NCBI GenBank assembly: GCA_033557465.1
Contig: CM066037.1
Location: 201,685,156-201,749,155 of the forward strand
Reading direction: 5' to 3'
From: Ichthyophis bannanicus
Lineage: Eukaryota > Chordata > Amphibia > Gymnophiona > Ichthyophiidae
Length of the DNA: 64,000 bases
The first letter of the stretch is position 1. Each line of letters starts with the position of its first letter. The notes below the pieces were generated by a model. That model was given only the letters and a program-made list of their open reading frames with translations, did no database searches and was not told where the DNA came from. A program made the translations under genes and the position numbers. Below are positions 43,388 through 53,279 of the stretch, piece by piece.

Positions 43388-45325
43388 ATAGAAACATAGA
43401 AACATAGAAACATGATGACAGAAAAAGACCACAAGGCCCATCTAGTCTGTCCTTCCATAACAACAACTACAACAGTCCACTTTTTACCTTTAGAGATCCT
43501 CTGTGTTGGTCCCATGCTTTTTTGAATTCAGTTACTGTCCTCATCTCTACCACCTCCACTGGGAGACTATTCCACGGATCCACTACTCTTTCCGTAAAGA
43601 AATATTTCTGCATATCACTCCTGAATCTATCTCCCTTCACCCTCATCCCATATCCCCTCATCGCAGAACTTGCTTTCAATTGAAAGAGGCTCTCTCCCTG
43701 AGCATTTATGCCACGGAGGTATTTAAACATCTCAATCATATCACCTCTATCCCGCCTTTCCTCTAAGGTGTACATATTAAGATCCTTAAGTCTGTCCTCA
43801 TATGCTTTATAATGAAGACTACTAATCATCTTAGTAGCAACCCTCTGCACCGACTCCATCCTGTTCACATCCTTTTGAAGGTGCGGTCTCCAGAATTGCA
43901 CACCATACTCCAAATGAGGTCGCACCAAAGACTTATACAGAGGCATTATCACCTCCTTTTTTCTGCTAGCCATTCCTCTCCGTATGCACCCAAGCATCCT
44001 TCTAGCTTTTGCCGTCGCCTTTTCTACCTGTTTAGCTACTTTAAGATCATCGGACACAACCACGCCTAGGTCCCGCTCTTCTTTAGTGGACAAAAGTACT
44101 TCACCTCCTATGCTGTATTGCTCCCTTGGATTGCTGCAGCCCAAATGCATGACCTTACATTTTTTAACATTAAATCCCAGCTGCCAAATTCTAGACCATT
44201 CTTCAAGCTTAGCTAGATCCCTCTTCATGTTATCTACACCTTCCTGGGTGTCTACTTTATTGCAGATTTTGGTATCATCCGCAAAGAGGCAAACCTTACC
44301 CGACAGCCCTTCCGCTATATCACTAACAAAGATGTTAAAAAGAATCGGACCAAGGACAGATCCCTGGGGCACACCACTGGTAACATCCTTCTCCTCAGAG
44401 TGAGCTCCATTTACTTGTACTCTTTGTCGCCTCCCACCCAACCAATTTCTAACCCAAGCAGTAACTTTAGGGTCCATCCCTAGGGTGCTCAGTTTGTTTA
44501 TAAGTCGCCTGTGAGGAACAGTGTCAAAGGCTTTACTGAAATCTAAATACACCACATCTAGAGCTCTCCCTCGGTCCAACTCCCTGGTCACCCAGTCAAA
44601 GAAATCAATCAGATTTGTCTGACAAGACCTGCCTCTGGTGAATCCATGCTGCCTCGGATCCTGTAATCCGCTGGACTCCAGAAACCTCACTATTTTCTCT
44701 TTCAACAGCGTTTCCATTAATTTACTCACCACTGAAGTTAAACTAACCGGCCTGTAGTTTTCAACCACATCCTTACTTCCGCTTTTGTGTAAAGGCACCA
44801 CATGAGCCTCTCTCCAGTCCTTGGGCACCACTCCCGACTCCAACGAGGCATTGAAAAGGTCAGTCAGTGGAGTTGCTAGAACGTCCCCAAGTTCCCTCAG
44901 TATTCTAGGGTGTATCCCATCCGGTCCCATCGTTTTGTCTACTTTAAGTTGAGCTAGTTTCTCACGAACACAGTCTTCTGAAAATTGTTCAAGATGTCCC
45001 TCGCTTCTGTTCTTATTTGTGGGTGTTTTCTGAGGTCCTGCTCCTGGTTCTTCATCTGTGAACACAGAACAAAAATATTTGTTAAGCAATTCCGCTTTAT
45101 CCTTATCAGCTTCTACATATTCCCCCCCTGTACCCTTGAGTCTGACAATACCACTTTTGCCCTTCCTCTTCTCACTAATATATCGGAAAAATGTCTTATC
45201 CCCCCATTTTATTGCATTGGCTATTTCCTCCTCCTTTTGAATCTTTGCCTTCTTGACTACTTTGCTAGCTTCTCTAAGTTTTTCCATAGTTGGTCTCTTG
45301 CAACTCTGTCTTACCTCCCTCTCCT
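43388..45325 (-). mobile_element. CR1-type LINE, 5'-truncated
   Basis: The 3' end at 43388 has a (GTTTCTAT)n tail on the minus strand preceded by a CATCATGTTTC segment. Coding sequence fills the rest up to about 45325, where the match to upstream CR1 sequence (EREVRQSCKRPTMEKL) ends. Inserted in the DIRS element downstream of gag. Confidence 0.9.
43467..45287 (-). CDS. CR1 reverse transcriptase, 606 codons open
   Basis: Blocks in order: residues 178-185 YRPVSLTS, 249-255 DFSKAFD, 305-314 GVPQGSVLGP, 335-338 FADD (catalytic), then the thumb and C-terminal region (MPLYKSLVRPHLEYGVQFW, FTERVVDPWNSLPVEVVE). No stop or frameshift interrupts it. The apurinic endonuclease that precedes reverse transcriptase in full CR1 ORF2 is missing because the copy is truncated at the 5' end, so this methionine is internal to the parent protein. 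The intact frame suggests a recent copy; diverged relatives lie at 60900-62815 and 62965-64000. Confidence 0.88.
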   Translation of the reverse strand: MEKLREASKVVKKAKIQKEEEIANAIKWGDKTFFRYISEKRKGKSGIVRLKGTGGEYVEADKDKAELLNKYFCSVFTDEEPGAGPQKTPTNKNRSEGHLEQFSEDCVREKLAQLKVDKTMGPDGIHPRILRELGDVLATPLTDLFNASLESGVVPKDWREAHVVPLHKSGSKDVVENYRPVSLTSVVSKLMETLLKEKIVRFLESSGLQDPRQHGFTRGRSCQTNLIDFFDWVTRELDRGRALDVVYLDFSKAFDTVPHRRLINKLSTLGMDPKVTAWVRNWLGGRRQRVQVNGAHSEEKDVTSGVPQGSVLGPILFNIFVSDIAEGLSGKVCLFADDTKICNKVDTQEGVDNMKRDLAKLEEWSRIWQLGFNVKKCKVMHLGCSNPREQYSIGGEVLLSTKEERDLGVVVSDDLKVAKQVEKATAKARRMLGCIRRGMASRKKEVIMPLYKSLVRPHLEYGVQFWRPHLQKDVNRMESVQRVATKMISSLHYKAYEDRLKDLNMYTLEERRDRGDMIEMFKYLRGINAQGESLFQLKASSAMRGYGMRVKGDRFRSDMQKYFFTERVVDPWNSLPVEVVEMRTVTEFKKAWDQHRGSLKVKSGLL

Positions 45326-47550
45326 ATAATATTTGTTTGTAAGAGGGACTCTTTAAACCGGTAAGCCCCTATGGTCCTCTACCTGTTCTACCGGGGGATT
45401 TCTCCTTTTTGGAATTGTTCCCCACCTTGTTACCTTAGGGCAGCTCATCAGACTATAGGAAGTCCTACCATGTCTGTTCTTTCTTTTTCCCAATCCAAAA
45501 AAGAAAGAGGGAAAACAAGTTTTTCCACGCTGCCCTGGTAGTTGCTGCACATATAGCAATTCCTAGTGGTTAAGCCACTGGTTTTGTTCACTACACAACC
45601 AGGGCTTCCCCTCCACTAGCAATCCTCCTAGCCTTACTGCTAGGTCCCAAATTGGTTAGTAGCCTCGTTTGGGAAACCCTATTATCACAGTCTGGTTGGT
45701 TACCTTCTATTCTTTGCCCCCTTGTCTTTGGCAGAATAGCTGGTCGCCTACTGGCTTTCCACAGCCATTTTTTTCTTCTAACCAACCTGCAGCATGCTCT
45801 CTGCATCTCTACAGAATAGCTTTGCACTATGGGCCCTTGCTAGAGAGCATCAGTATCTGGCCTAGCAGATAACCTCAGATGGTTAGGAGGGGTCCCCCAG
45901 TCATGTTCCATGTCTGGCAGGTATTCCCTACCCTTACCATCTCATCTTAAATCTCTTTTGAGGCATAAGCCTCAAGCCTTTCATTCCATGAAAACCTCAA
46001 GGAGGGCCAATTCCCTGAGTTGGCCCATATCTCCTTGAATCTTCTAGTCAGAGATAAGCTTCTTCAAAGACAGCTAGAGGACGCCTAATACCCATCTTGA
46101 CCTCATAGGAGGGTTACTAGGGTATCTTCCTCCAGGGGCGTCCTCTATCCATTCTTCATACTGCAATTCTGGGGAGATCTGGACTTCCTGTCTGCAGACT
46201 GAAGTTATCTTCTGCAATTTTCACGTAGGCCATCCTGGTTATCCAAGAGCTCAAATTCTGTAAAGACTTCAGACTCTTCTTGTCAGGGAAACCTTTCCTC
46301 TGACTCTACCAGTCATAACCAGGAAAAGAGGATTCTCTATATATCTCTTCAAGCAGGTATCAACCTTCTTGCTGTCAAATACATCTTCCTCTCTCCCTAG
46401 AGGGGATGAGGTTCTATGGACATCTCTCCATCCATACACCTGGAGACAAGTGTCTATATACCGGCATATTCATATAGGTATTTATAGCTATATATAGATA
46501 TAGATATATATATATACTTATCTATATCTCTCTTTGTGTTTTTCTGCCCATACATATCTCTTTATACATATATGCATATGTACCCTATGGGTGTATATAT
46601 TTATATATATATAGATATATATATATAGATAGATAGATATACAGATATATTTACAGATATAATGAGATATGTTTTTTGATAGATCTGTATCCATCTACTT
46701 ATCTATCTCTCTGTTAGGTTCAGATATCCTTACATCTCTACCTGATCCTGACAGATGGGCACTACCCCTATCAATGCTGTGCCAACATATTTAGGGGGCT
46801 ACACTATAACCACTTCCTGTGGTAATTAACACATTTTTTCCTTACCATAACCTTTTTAGGTTTAGGTACTCCTGAAGCTCTCCATGTCCCTTTTTTCTTT
46901 CCTAATTAACCCCATTTAGGAAAGACATTGCGGAGCTTCAGTTACTCTAAAGCTTAACGCTCCTGAGTCTGTCCTTCCTTCTTATCAGATACAAGGGTCT
47001 CCACACCCTTTCTCCCCTACATGGACTGCTTCCAACCCCAGTCCAGTTGGGCCAGACTCATTTATTCTCTTGGTCCAAGGATTGTACTATTTTTGGACCA
47101 AACCAGCTTAAGCTTACTTCAATAGTACCTTCTGCGTCTCCGCTGAAGCTCTACCTCTTATACTACCCCAGTTTTTTTTTTCCTGGGGCTGTTCTCACCC
47201 TGAAGGGTTCTGACCTCCACTTGTTTTTTCTACTCTGTTACCTCTACTTCTCAGTGAGGTACCTCTTAAGCGCATTCACTGGCTCTTCTAACAGATCCAT
47301 ATCTACCTCAGTGGACTTGTACAATGCCAACAAGGGAGGCCCAGATCACAATATTATATTACTAAATGCCCTCTATACAGGGTCTTCCCCTTTTGAAGCC
47401 CTGTTCTAACCAGCTGTTCCACAGCCCCTTTGCTGTATTCAACTCCTACCCTCCATCCCCAGGATGCCTGAGGTCCTGAGGAATGGCATGGCTCATTCTA
47501 GACTTGCAACATGCTAGGACCCCCTCTGGGCATCTGAGCTTGGGAGTCCC
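45326..47550. other. Non-coding interior of the DIRS-like element
   Basis: No frame with reverse transcriptase or recombinase motifs was found on either strand. Includes a microsatellite at about 46440-46670. The space is too short for the usual DIRS ORF2 and ORF3. Confidence 0.55.
46440..46670. repeat. (TA/GATA)-type microsatellite
   Basis: TATATATAGATATAGATA-like units with interruptions; simple sequence inside the DIRS element. Confidence 0.85.
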
Positions 47551-47650
47551 CATATGTGAAGATTCATTCCTGCTTGTTCCTGGAGATATCACAGTTACTT
47601 ACCTTTAACAGGTGATCCCTGGGAACAGCAGGAATAAGTCTTCACAACCC
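47551..47650 (+). repeat. DIRS internal complementary region
   Basis: 47551-47587 is the reverse complement of the left end (ending TTCCTGGAGAT), and 47585-47650 is the reverse complement of the right end (CACAGTTACTTACCT through GAATAAGTCTTCACA). In DIRS1 this region templates completion of the ends during circular replication. Confidence 0.85.
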
Positions 47651-47741
47651 ACCCACCTCCCCTAGGAGTTGTTTTTTCTCTATCTCTATCTTTCCCTTCT
47701 CTGCTCTCTCTCTCTCTCTCTTTGTCTCAGCTTTTAAACTT

Positions 47742-47926
47742 AACTGAGGAGAGGCAGTTGGGAAGGCGGGAAGGCAGCACGCAGGCGTGGTGGGATACTT
47801 CCAAAGGCTTTCTGATTGGACGCTGGGAAGCGTTCCCGCGCAGACTCCGTCGGTACTGACGTACCCATATGTGAAGACTTATTCCTGCTGTTCCCAAAGA
47901 TCATCTGTTACAGGTAAGTAACTGTG
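47742..47926 (-). repeat. DIRS right inverted terminal repeat
   Basis: Inverse of the left repeat, running from AACTGAGGAGAGGCAGTTGG to GGTAAGTAACTGTG. The TLK2 pseudogene resumes at 47927. Confidence 0.9.
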
Positions 47927-48560
47927 CTTTCCAGTAGCTCAATAAACCAGGTGTCTGTCCAGCATAGGAACACAGACGGACATCATGATGGAAAAAATAT
48001 CTGCTCTAGAAGACAGTATAAACTCTAACCTGGAGAAGAAGGAGGGGAGAATAGATTATTACATTTGAAATATGACCCGAGGAGACAGGTGGATGAGCAG
48101 AAGTTGATCCTGAGGTGTGATGATGAACAAAAAACTGCCTATAGAAAAGTCAAAGCAAGAAAAGATGGCATGCCATGACAAGAGTATGCAGGAGCAGCTG
48201 AGGTTAGGTCACTTCACTAAAAGTGGCCCAGGACTTCTTTCACCGAGTAGTGGACTGATGACTACACTTTTCAGAATCTCATCAATCAGCAGAAGAGAAT
48301 GAATTCTCAGAGGGAAGAGACAGAAAGCAATGAAAGATGTTGGTGAAATGGAAACCTCCTGCCATGAGGCAGACGAAACCTGCAAATGAGCAGAAATAGC
48401 ACAAAAGCAAGACCAGTGTAGCAGAAAGTGAAATGTTAACATTAGCGGAGTACCATGAGTAAAAAGAAATCTTTAAACTTAGACTAAATCATCTTAAAAA
48501 GGAAGAAGCTCACATACAGGTGGAGCTGGAGCAGTTTAGGAATCTTCATATACAGCAAAT

Positions 48561-49175
48561 ATAATTTACAATTCGAAGATTGTCCGACGCTAAATGACAG
48601 GTATCTGTTGCTGTATTTTCTCACCTGACACAGACAGAGAAGCACAAGAGGTAGGGCACATTTAAAGAGGCAGTGGTTTGGGAAAATAATATTCAGGGAA
48701 GGGAATGGAGGACAAGGGATGAGAATGGAAGGGGGAGAAATGGACAGAGGTTGGAAAGGGAACAGATTGGAAGGGGAGGCAGCAGAGAATTTGCAGAGAG
48801 GGGTGAAGAGTGCAAGAGGTTGGAAGTTGAAGAGAAAAGGGAGCAATGAATATATGCTAAAAGACACAGCCCCCACTCCCCCCCCCCATGCAAACAGGCA
48901 CTCCATCCCTGCACCACACACACAGGCACCCTAACCCCAAACTAGACAAACATACACATACCTGACCAGCGCAGCACACTCACACAGACACCTGCACCAC
49001 ACTCATACTCTCAAAGAAATCTCAGAGTCCAGCCAAGTTGTTCTCACATTGATGCTGCCATTGTTGGGACTGCTGACATGAGCTTGGGGATTGAGTCCTG
49101 CTATTTAGTGCTTACCGTGGCTGCCATTCTGCTTATATCCAGTGATAGCAGTGGCTGTCCCCGAGTATGTCTTAA
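48561..49175. other. No gene; purine-rich and CA-rich tracts
   Basis: 48690-48840 is almost pure A/G on the plus strand; 48870-49015 is CA-rich simple sequence. Nothing else recognised. Confidence 0.5.
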
Positions 49176-49262
49176 TAAGAGTCTTTCAACTTTTTCTCCA
49201 GGAACTTGTCCAACCCAAATACACTAATTGCTTTTATCACCTCCTCCTTATTAGTTGAATTT
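49176..49262 (-). mobile_element. CR1 3' coding fragment
   Basis: Short antisense match to the CR1 C-terminus (CTTTTTCTCCAGGAACTTGT, as in the copies at 10060 and 51352). Confidence 0.55.
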
Positions 49263-49389
49263 ATAAAAGAGCTGTGCAACTGTATATGCAAAGATAGAGC
49301 AGCGGCTGTATCTGTAGCAACAATAAGAGGTAGGAAGAGGCATGAAAACCTAAGTGGTTGTAACCTTTGTAGATCTGTTTTGGGTTAAA

Positions 49390-49500
49390 TTGAAAAATAG
49401 CCTAGTGGTTAGAGCAACAGCCTCATTCTTAAGTACTCTGGTTCAGTTCCCACTTGCACTCTTTGTGATGTCAGGCAAGTCACTTTACCTTCCAATGTCT
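49390..49500 (+). mobile_element. tRNA-derived SINE
   Basis: A box ATAGCCTAGTGGTTAGAGCA and B box GGTTCAGTTCCC, then the GGCAAGTCACTTTACC tail segment shared with L2-type tails. Confidence 0.75.
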
Positions 49501-49651
49501 AGGTCATACCTTGCCAAGAAAACCCAGGGGCTGCTGGGTTGCCAGGAATCAGCACTTAAAAAAACATTGATTTTGTTTGCTTTGATCACATTAACTTTAT
49601 GACTATCACAGCCTGATAAGAACCTAAGAAATGCCATACTGGGTCAAACCA

Positions 49652-50363
49652 GTTTTCTTGGCTAATTTTCCTAAGTATCAGCTTCAACGGTTACAATCAA
49701 TCCAAAATACCGCAGCTCGCCTTATCACTTTCTCCCGGCGTTTCGATCATGTCACTCCCCTCTTTCTTCGTCTGCACTGGTTGCCTCTTCGTTTTCGCTA
49801 TCAATATAAGTTCCTGATTTTGATTCACCGCACTATCCATACTGGCAATCCTTTGTATCTTGTGGGTCTGATTTCCCTTCACACACCCTATCGCCAACTC
49901 CGGTCTATTCATGCCAATCGTTTATCCTTGCCTTCCCTATCACAGGCTCGTCTGGAGCAAACCCGACATTCCGCCTTTTTCTTTCTTGGTCCGTCTCTTT
50001 GGAATTCATTACCACCTTCCCTCAGGTTAGAACCTTCTTACCCTCAATTCAAGACACTACTCAAAACCCATCTGTTCGAGCAGGCTTTTGACCTTCCCGC
50101 CAGTACCCCCCCCCCCCTTGAATCTGTAGTTGGATTTTTGTCTTGTGCTGTTTGTCTGTTTGTGTCCTGTCTTTCCCTGTTTTGTTTTTAGTTTTTATTT
50201 ACTCTTATTTTAGTTACTTGGTTTTACTCCTGTGTGCTGTGTGCTTTGCTTTCCTATTATTTATGGCGTTCTTTTCTATAATTTGCAGTGTGGACCTTTT
50301 ATTGTACACCGCTCTATGCTTTGGCCGCAGCAGTTTATCAAATGTTTTAATAAAGATAAAGAT
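49652..50363 (+). pseudogene. L2-type LINE C-terminus, inserted in CR1
   Basis: Open frame encodes QLQRLQSIQNTAARLITFSR, HVTPLFLRLHWLPLRFRYQYK, HSAFFFLGPSLWNSLPPSLR and FKTLLKTHLFEQAFDLP, the L2-type C-terminus, with a (GATAAA)n tail. Flanked by AAACCA at 49646-49651 and 50364-50369. Similar to 36241-37285 but not interrupted. Confidence 0.87.
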
Positions 50364-50515
50364 AAACCAAAAGTACATCAAGCCCAGTATCCTGTTTACA
50401 ATGGCAGCCAATCCAGGTCACAGGTACCTGTAAGGTTCCCAAAATGATACACAGATTCTATGCTGCTTATCCCAGGGTTAAGCAGAGGATTTCCCCAGTC
50501 CATTTTAATAATGGG

Positions 50516-51348
50516 TAATATGGTAACACGATGCAAGGTTCCACATTAGGAACCACCACCCAGGAAAAAGATTTAGGCGTCATTGTGGATACCATGTTAA
50601 AACCCTTGGCCCAGTGTGCAGCGGCGGCCAAGAGAGCAAATAGAATGCTAGGTATGATAAGGAAAGGAATGGAAAATAAAACAAAAGATATTATAATGCC
50701 TCTATATCGTTCCATGGTGAGACCGCACCTTGAATATTGTGTGCAATTCTGGTCGCCGTATCTTAAAAAGGATATAGCGATTTTAGAAAAGGTACAGAGA
50801 AGAGCCACCAAAATGGTAAAGGGGATGGAAGGATACCCCTATGAAGAAAGGCTAAAAAAGTTAGGGCTCTTTAACCTGGAAAAGAGACGGCTGAGGGGAG
50901 ATATGATAGAAGTCTATAAATTAATGAACAGAGTAGAACGGGTAAACGTAGATCGATTGTTCACCTTATCAGAATATAGAAAGACTAGGGGACATGCAAT
51001 GAAGCTACAGGGTAAACTATTTAAGACTAATAAAAGAAAATATTTTTTCACTCAACGTGTAATCAAACTCTGGAATTTGTTACCGGAGGATGTAGTAAAG
51101 GCTGTTAGTGTAGCTGGGTTTAAAAAATGTTTGGACAAGTTCCTGGAGGAAAGGTCCATAAACCATTATTAAGAAGTGACCGAAGATATCAATGCTTGAC
51201 CCAGTACAAGCATTGTGGAACTTGTGTCTCTTGGGGAAACTGCTAGGTACATGTGACCTAGATTGGCCACTGTTGGAAACAGAATACTGGGCTTGATGGA
51301 CCTTAGTCTGACCCAGTATGGCATATCTTATGTTCTTATGTTCTTATG
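50516..51348 (+). pseudogene. CR1-type LINE 3' part, open C-terminal frame
   Basis: A 213-codon open frame (50531-51172) covers TTQEKDLGVIVDTMLKPLAQ, MPLYRSMVRPHLEYCVQFW, EERLKKLGLFNLEKRRLRGD and the C-terminus EERSINHY, followed by the 3' untranslated region and a (TTCTTATG)n tail at 51325-51348. It is the same subfamily as 5625-6870 and 9867-10262 and lies in the opposite orientation to its CR1 host. Confidence 0.9.
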
Positions 51349-51730
51349 ACTTTTCCTCCAGAAACGTGTTATCTCTTTTAAACCCAGCCACCCTAATAGC
51401 TTTTACTACATCCTCTGGTAACAAATTCCAGAGTTTGATTACATGTTGAGTGAAAAATATTTTCTCTGATTAGTCTTAAATGTGCTACATTGTAGTTTCA
51501 TTATGTGTCTCCTAGTTTTTCTACCTTTTGAAAGCATAAACAACTGATTTACATTTACCCGTTCCACTTCACTCGTTATTTTATAGACCTCTGTCATAAC
51601 TCCGCTCAGCCATCTCTTTTCCAGGTTGAAAAGCCCTAACCTTTAAGCCTGTCCTCGTAGGGGTATTCTTCTAGCTCCCTTACTTCTCTGCAACTTTTCT
51701 AATTCTGTTCATACAATATTAAATATTTAA

Positions 51731-51949
51731 TCATCAGTACTGATTTTTATTCCAGCAATGCATTTGCCCCTTTACTGCAATTATTTTGTTACAATATTTG
51801 ATTTAAAGGAGAAATACTAGTATCATAAGAACAGAGTTCACAAAGGCGTTTTGGAAAACGGGGAGGGTGCATCCTCCTATTATTAGTAATGAGGGATGAT
51901 CTGTAGGTTGCAGGGAGATGCCAGAGACCCTAGCACCAGCTCTGGGAGT
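51731..51949. other. No gene recognised
   Basis: AT-rich flank between CR1 and the next LINE. Confidence 0.4.
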
Positions 51950-52830
51950 CAGAGGCACCTTCTGCTATCATAAAGTTTATTATAAATTAAAATTGGTTTA
52001 TCAACTTAAATCCTACTTGAGTAATATGGAGTTAAGGATATTAACACAATCATTATTATTGAGTATACTTGATTACTATAAGTTATGTTGGAGTAAAAGG
52101 AAGGTGGTTAAAGAAATGATAGGTTATTCAAAATATGATCGTAAGGTTCTTGTTAGGTGGAAAGAAAAATGAAAGTGTCTGACCATTGTTGAAAAGATTG
52201 CCTGAAAAGACTTTGTTTTAAGCTTTTGATAATTATTTTTCAAGCCCTTAGATTATTTATTTATTTATTTATTTATTTAACATCTTTGATATACCGCTTT
52301 TCAATTTTCTCAAAGCGGTTTACATTGCAACATAACAAAGTTTTACATAGAATGGTACAGTAGCAACTTTTTACATTGAACAGATAACAGTTCAAACTAT
52401 TTACATTAAACAATTAACAGTTTTCTGTGTGTTGTCTCAATAGTCTTACAACATCTTAAATGCTAGTGTTAGATAGGAGCTTTCTGATGAGGAAACTTGT
52501 TGTGAATGGGGCTGCTGATTGGATGTATTGTTTCTATGGTCGCGTGTTTTCTGTGGTGTCGAAGTGCTCTGTAAAAAGCTGGGGTTTTAGATATTTCCTG
52601 AATTCTGAGATATCTGAAGTTGCTCTCAGGTGCTGTGGGAGCAAATTCCATAGTGATGGGGTGTAATATTTGAATATTTTGTGTAGCGCTGATTGGGAGG
52701 ATATGGTAACAGTTGGGAGGGTGTTCTGGTGTTGCTTCCTCCTAAATCAGGGGTCTCAAACTCAAATTGCTTTGAGGGCCAAATGAGGACTTGTAAAGTA
52801 ACCTGCAGGCCGCATAAGATGCGGGGCCTC

Positions 52831-52850
52831 ATTTGCATAAATATTTGCAT
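52831..52850 (-). promoter_or_regulatory. Paired octamer motifs in hAT C
   Basis: ATTTGCAT at 52831-52838 and 52843-52850, the reverse complement of the pair in A and B with the same 4-bp spacing. Confidence 0.45.
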
Positions 52851-53279
52851 AATGTTACCATACAAAGCGCAGACATTAATGATGCACATTTCCCAGAGCT
52901 GACATATTCCAGTTAATAAATTCAAAATAGATATTTTTCTACCTTTTGTGCATTTTTTTCAGTTGCAATTGTTCCAGCCACTTTCTTCTGGTTTCTTTGT
53001 GTCTTCTGCTAACTCTCCATCGTCTGCTGTCCATTTGTCCTTTCTTCTCTTTTCTAGTTTTTTTTCCATTCTCTCTCTACATCTGCTTTAACATACTAAT
53101 CTTTCTCCTTTTGCTCCTTCCTCATTCCTATTTCATCCACTCAAATTTTACCCCTCCATCCTCAATCACCACTTACTCTCCCAATACCCGGCCAATTGTA
53201 GATTTTTCTTCCCTCCCACACAAAATATTTTTCCCCTCTCCATTTCACTCTCCCAGCCCCATCCCATTCTAATCCTCCC

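Larger units (their letters stand above)
37893..47926 (+). mobile_element. DIRS-like tyrosine-recombinase retroelement, gag only
   Basis: Inverted terminal repeats of about 160-185 bp (37893-38055 and 47742-47926) and an internal complementary region at 47551-47650 that joins the complements of both outer ends; this is the diagnostic DIRS architecture. There is no target duplication: removing the element rejoins the TLK2 pseudogene frame. Without the nested MITE, hAT B and CR1 it is about 5.3 kb. A gag-like gene is present, but no reverse transcriptase, RNase H, methyltransferase-like or tyrosine recombinase frame was found, so it appears non-autonomous. Confidence 0.87.
37561..48560 (+). pseudogene. 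TLK2: Processed pseudogene of TLK2 (Tousled-like kinase), N-terminal half
   Basis: 37561-37892 reads PLNSESSNQ, then [18 protein letters not shown] and, after a frameshift near 37715, [12 protein letters not shown] and QHSLSNHLP. The frame resumes beyond a DIRS insertion (47927) with [71 protein letters not shown] and EIFKLRLNHLKKEEAHIQ, ending near RNLHI at about 48555. This is collinear with the nuclear-localisation and coiled-coil region of TLK2, a nuclear kinase of chromatin assembly. Exons are joined without introns, there are stops and frameshifts, and the kinase domain is absent. The choice of TLK2 over TLK1 rests on [14 protein letters not shown] and KSKQEKMAC. Confidence 0.88.
49612..51730 (-). 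mobile_element. CR1 LINE (minus), host of two nested LINEs
   Basis: The 3' end (ATGCCATACTGGGTCAAACC) starts at about 49612, is cut by an L2-type insertion, continues at 50370-50515 (CATCAAGCCCAGTATCCTGT), is cut again by a plus-strand CR1, and finishes at 51349-51730 with the antisense C-terminal coding region. Mutated and inactive. Confidence 0.8.

Noticed and set aside
43388..43440. CRISPR-like regular repeats (GAAACATA)n
   Set aside because: This is the CR1 3' tail; units are contiguous without spacers.
47551..47650. Third terminal repeat, suggesting two tandem DIRS copies
   Set aside because: The segment joins the complements of both outer ends exactly once, which is the normal internal complementary region of one DIRS element.
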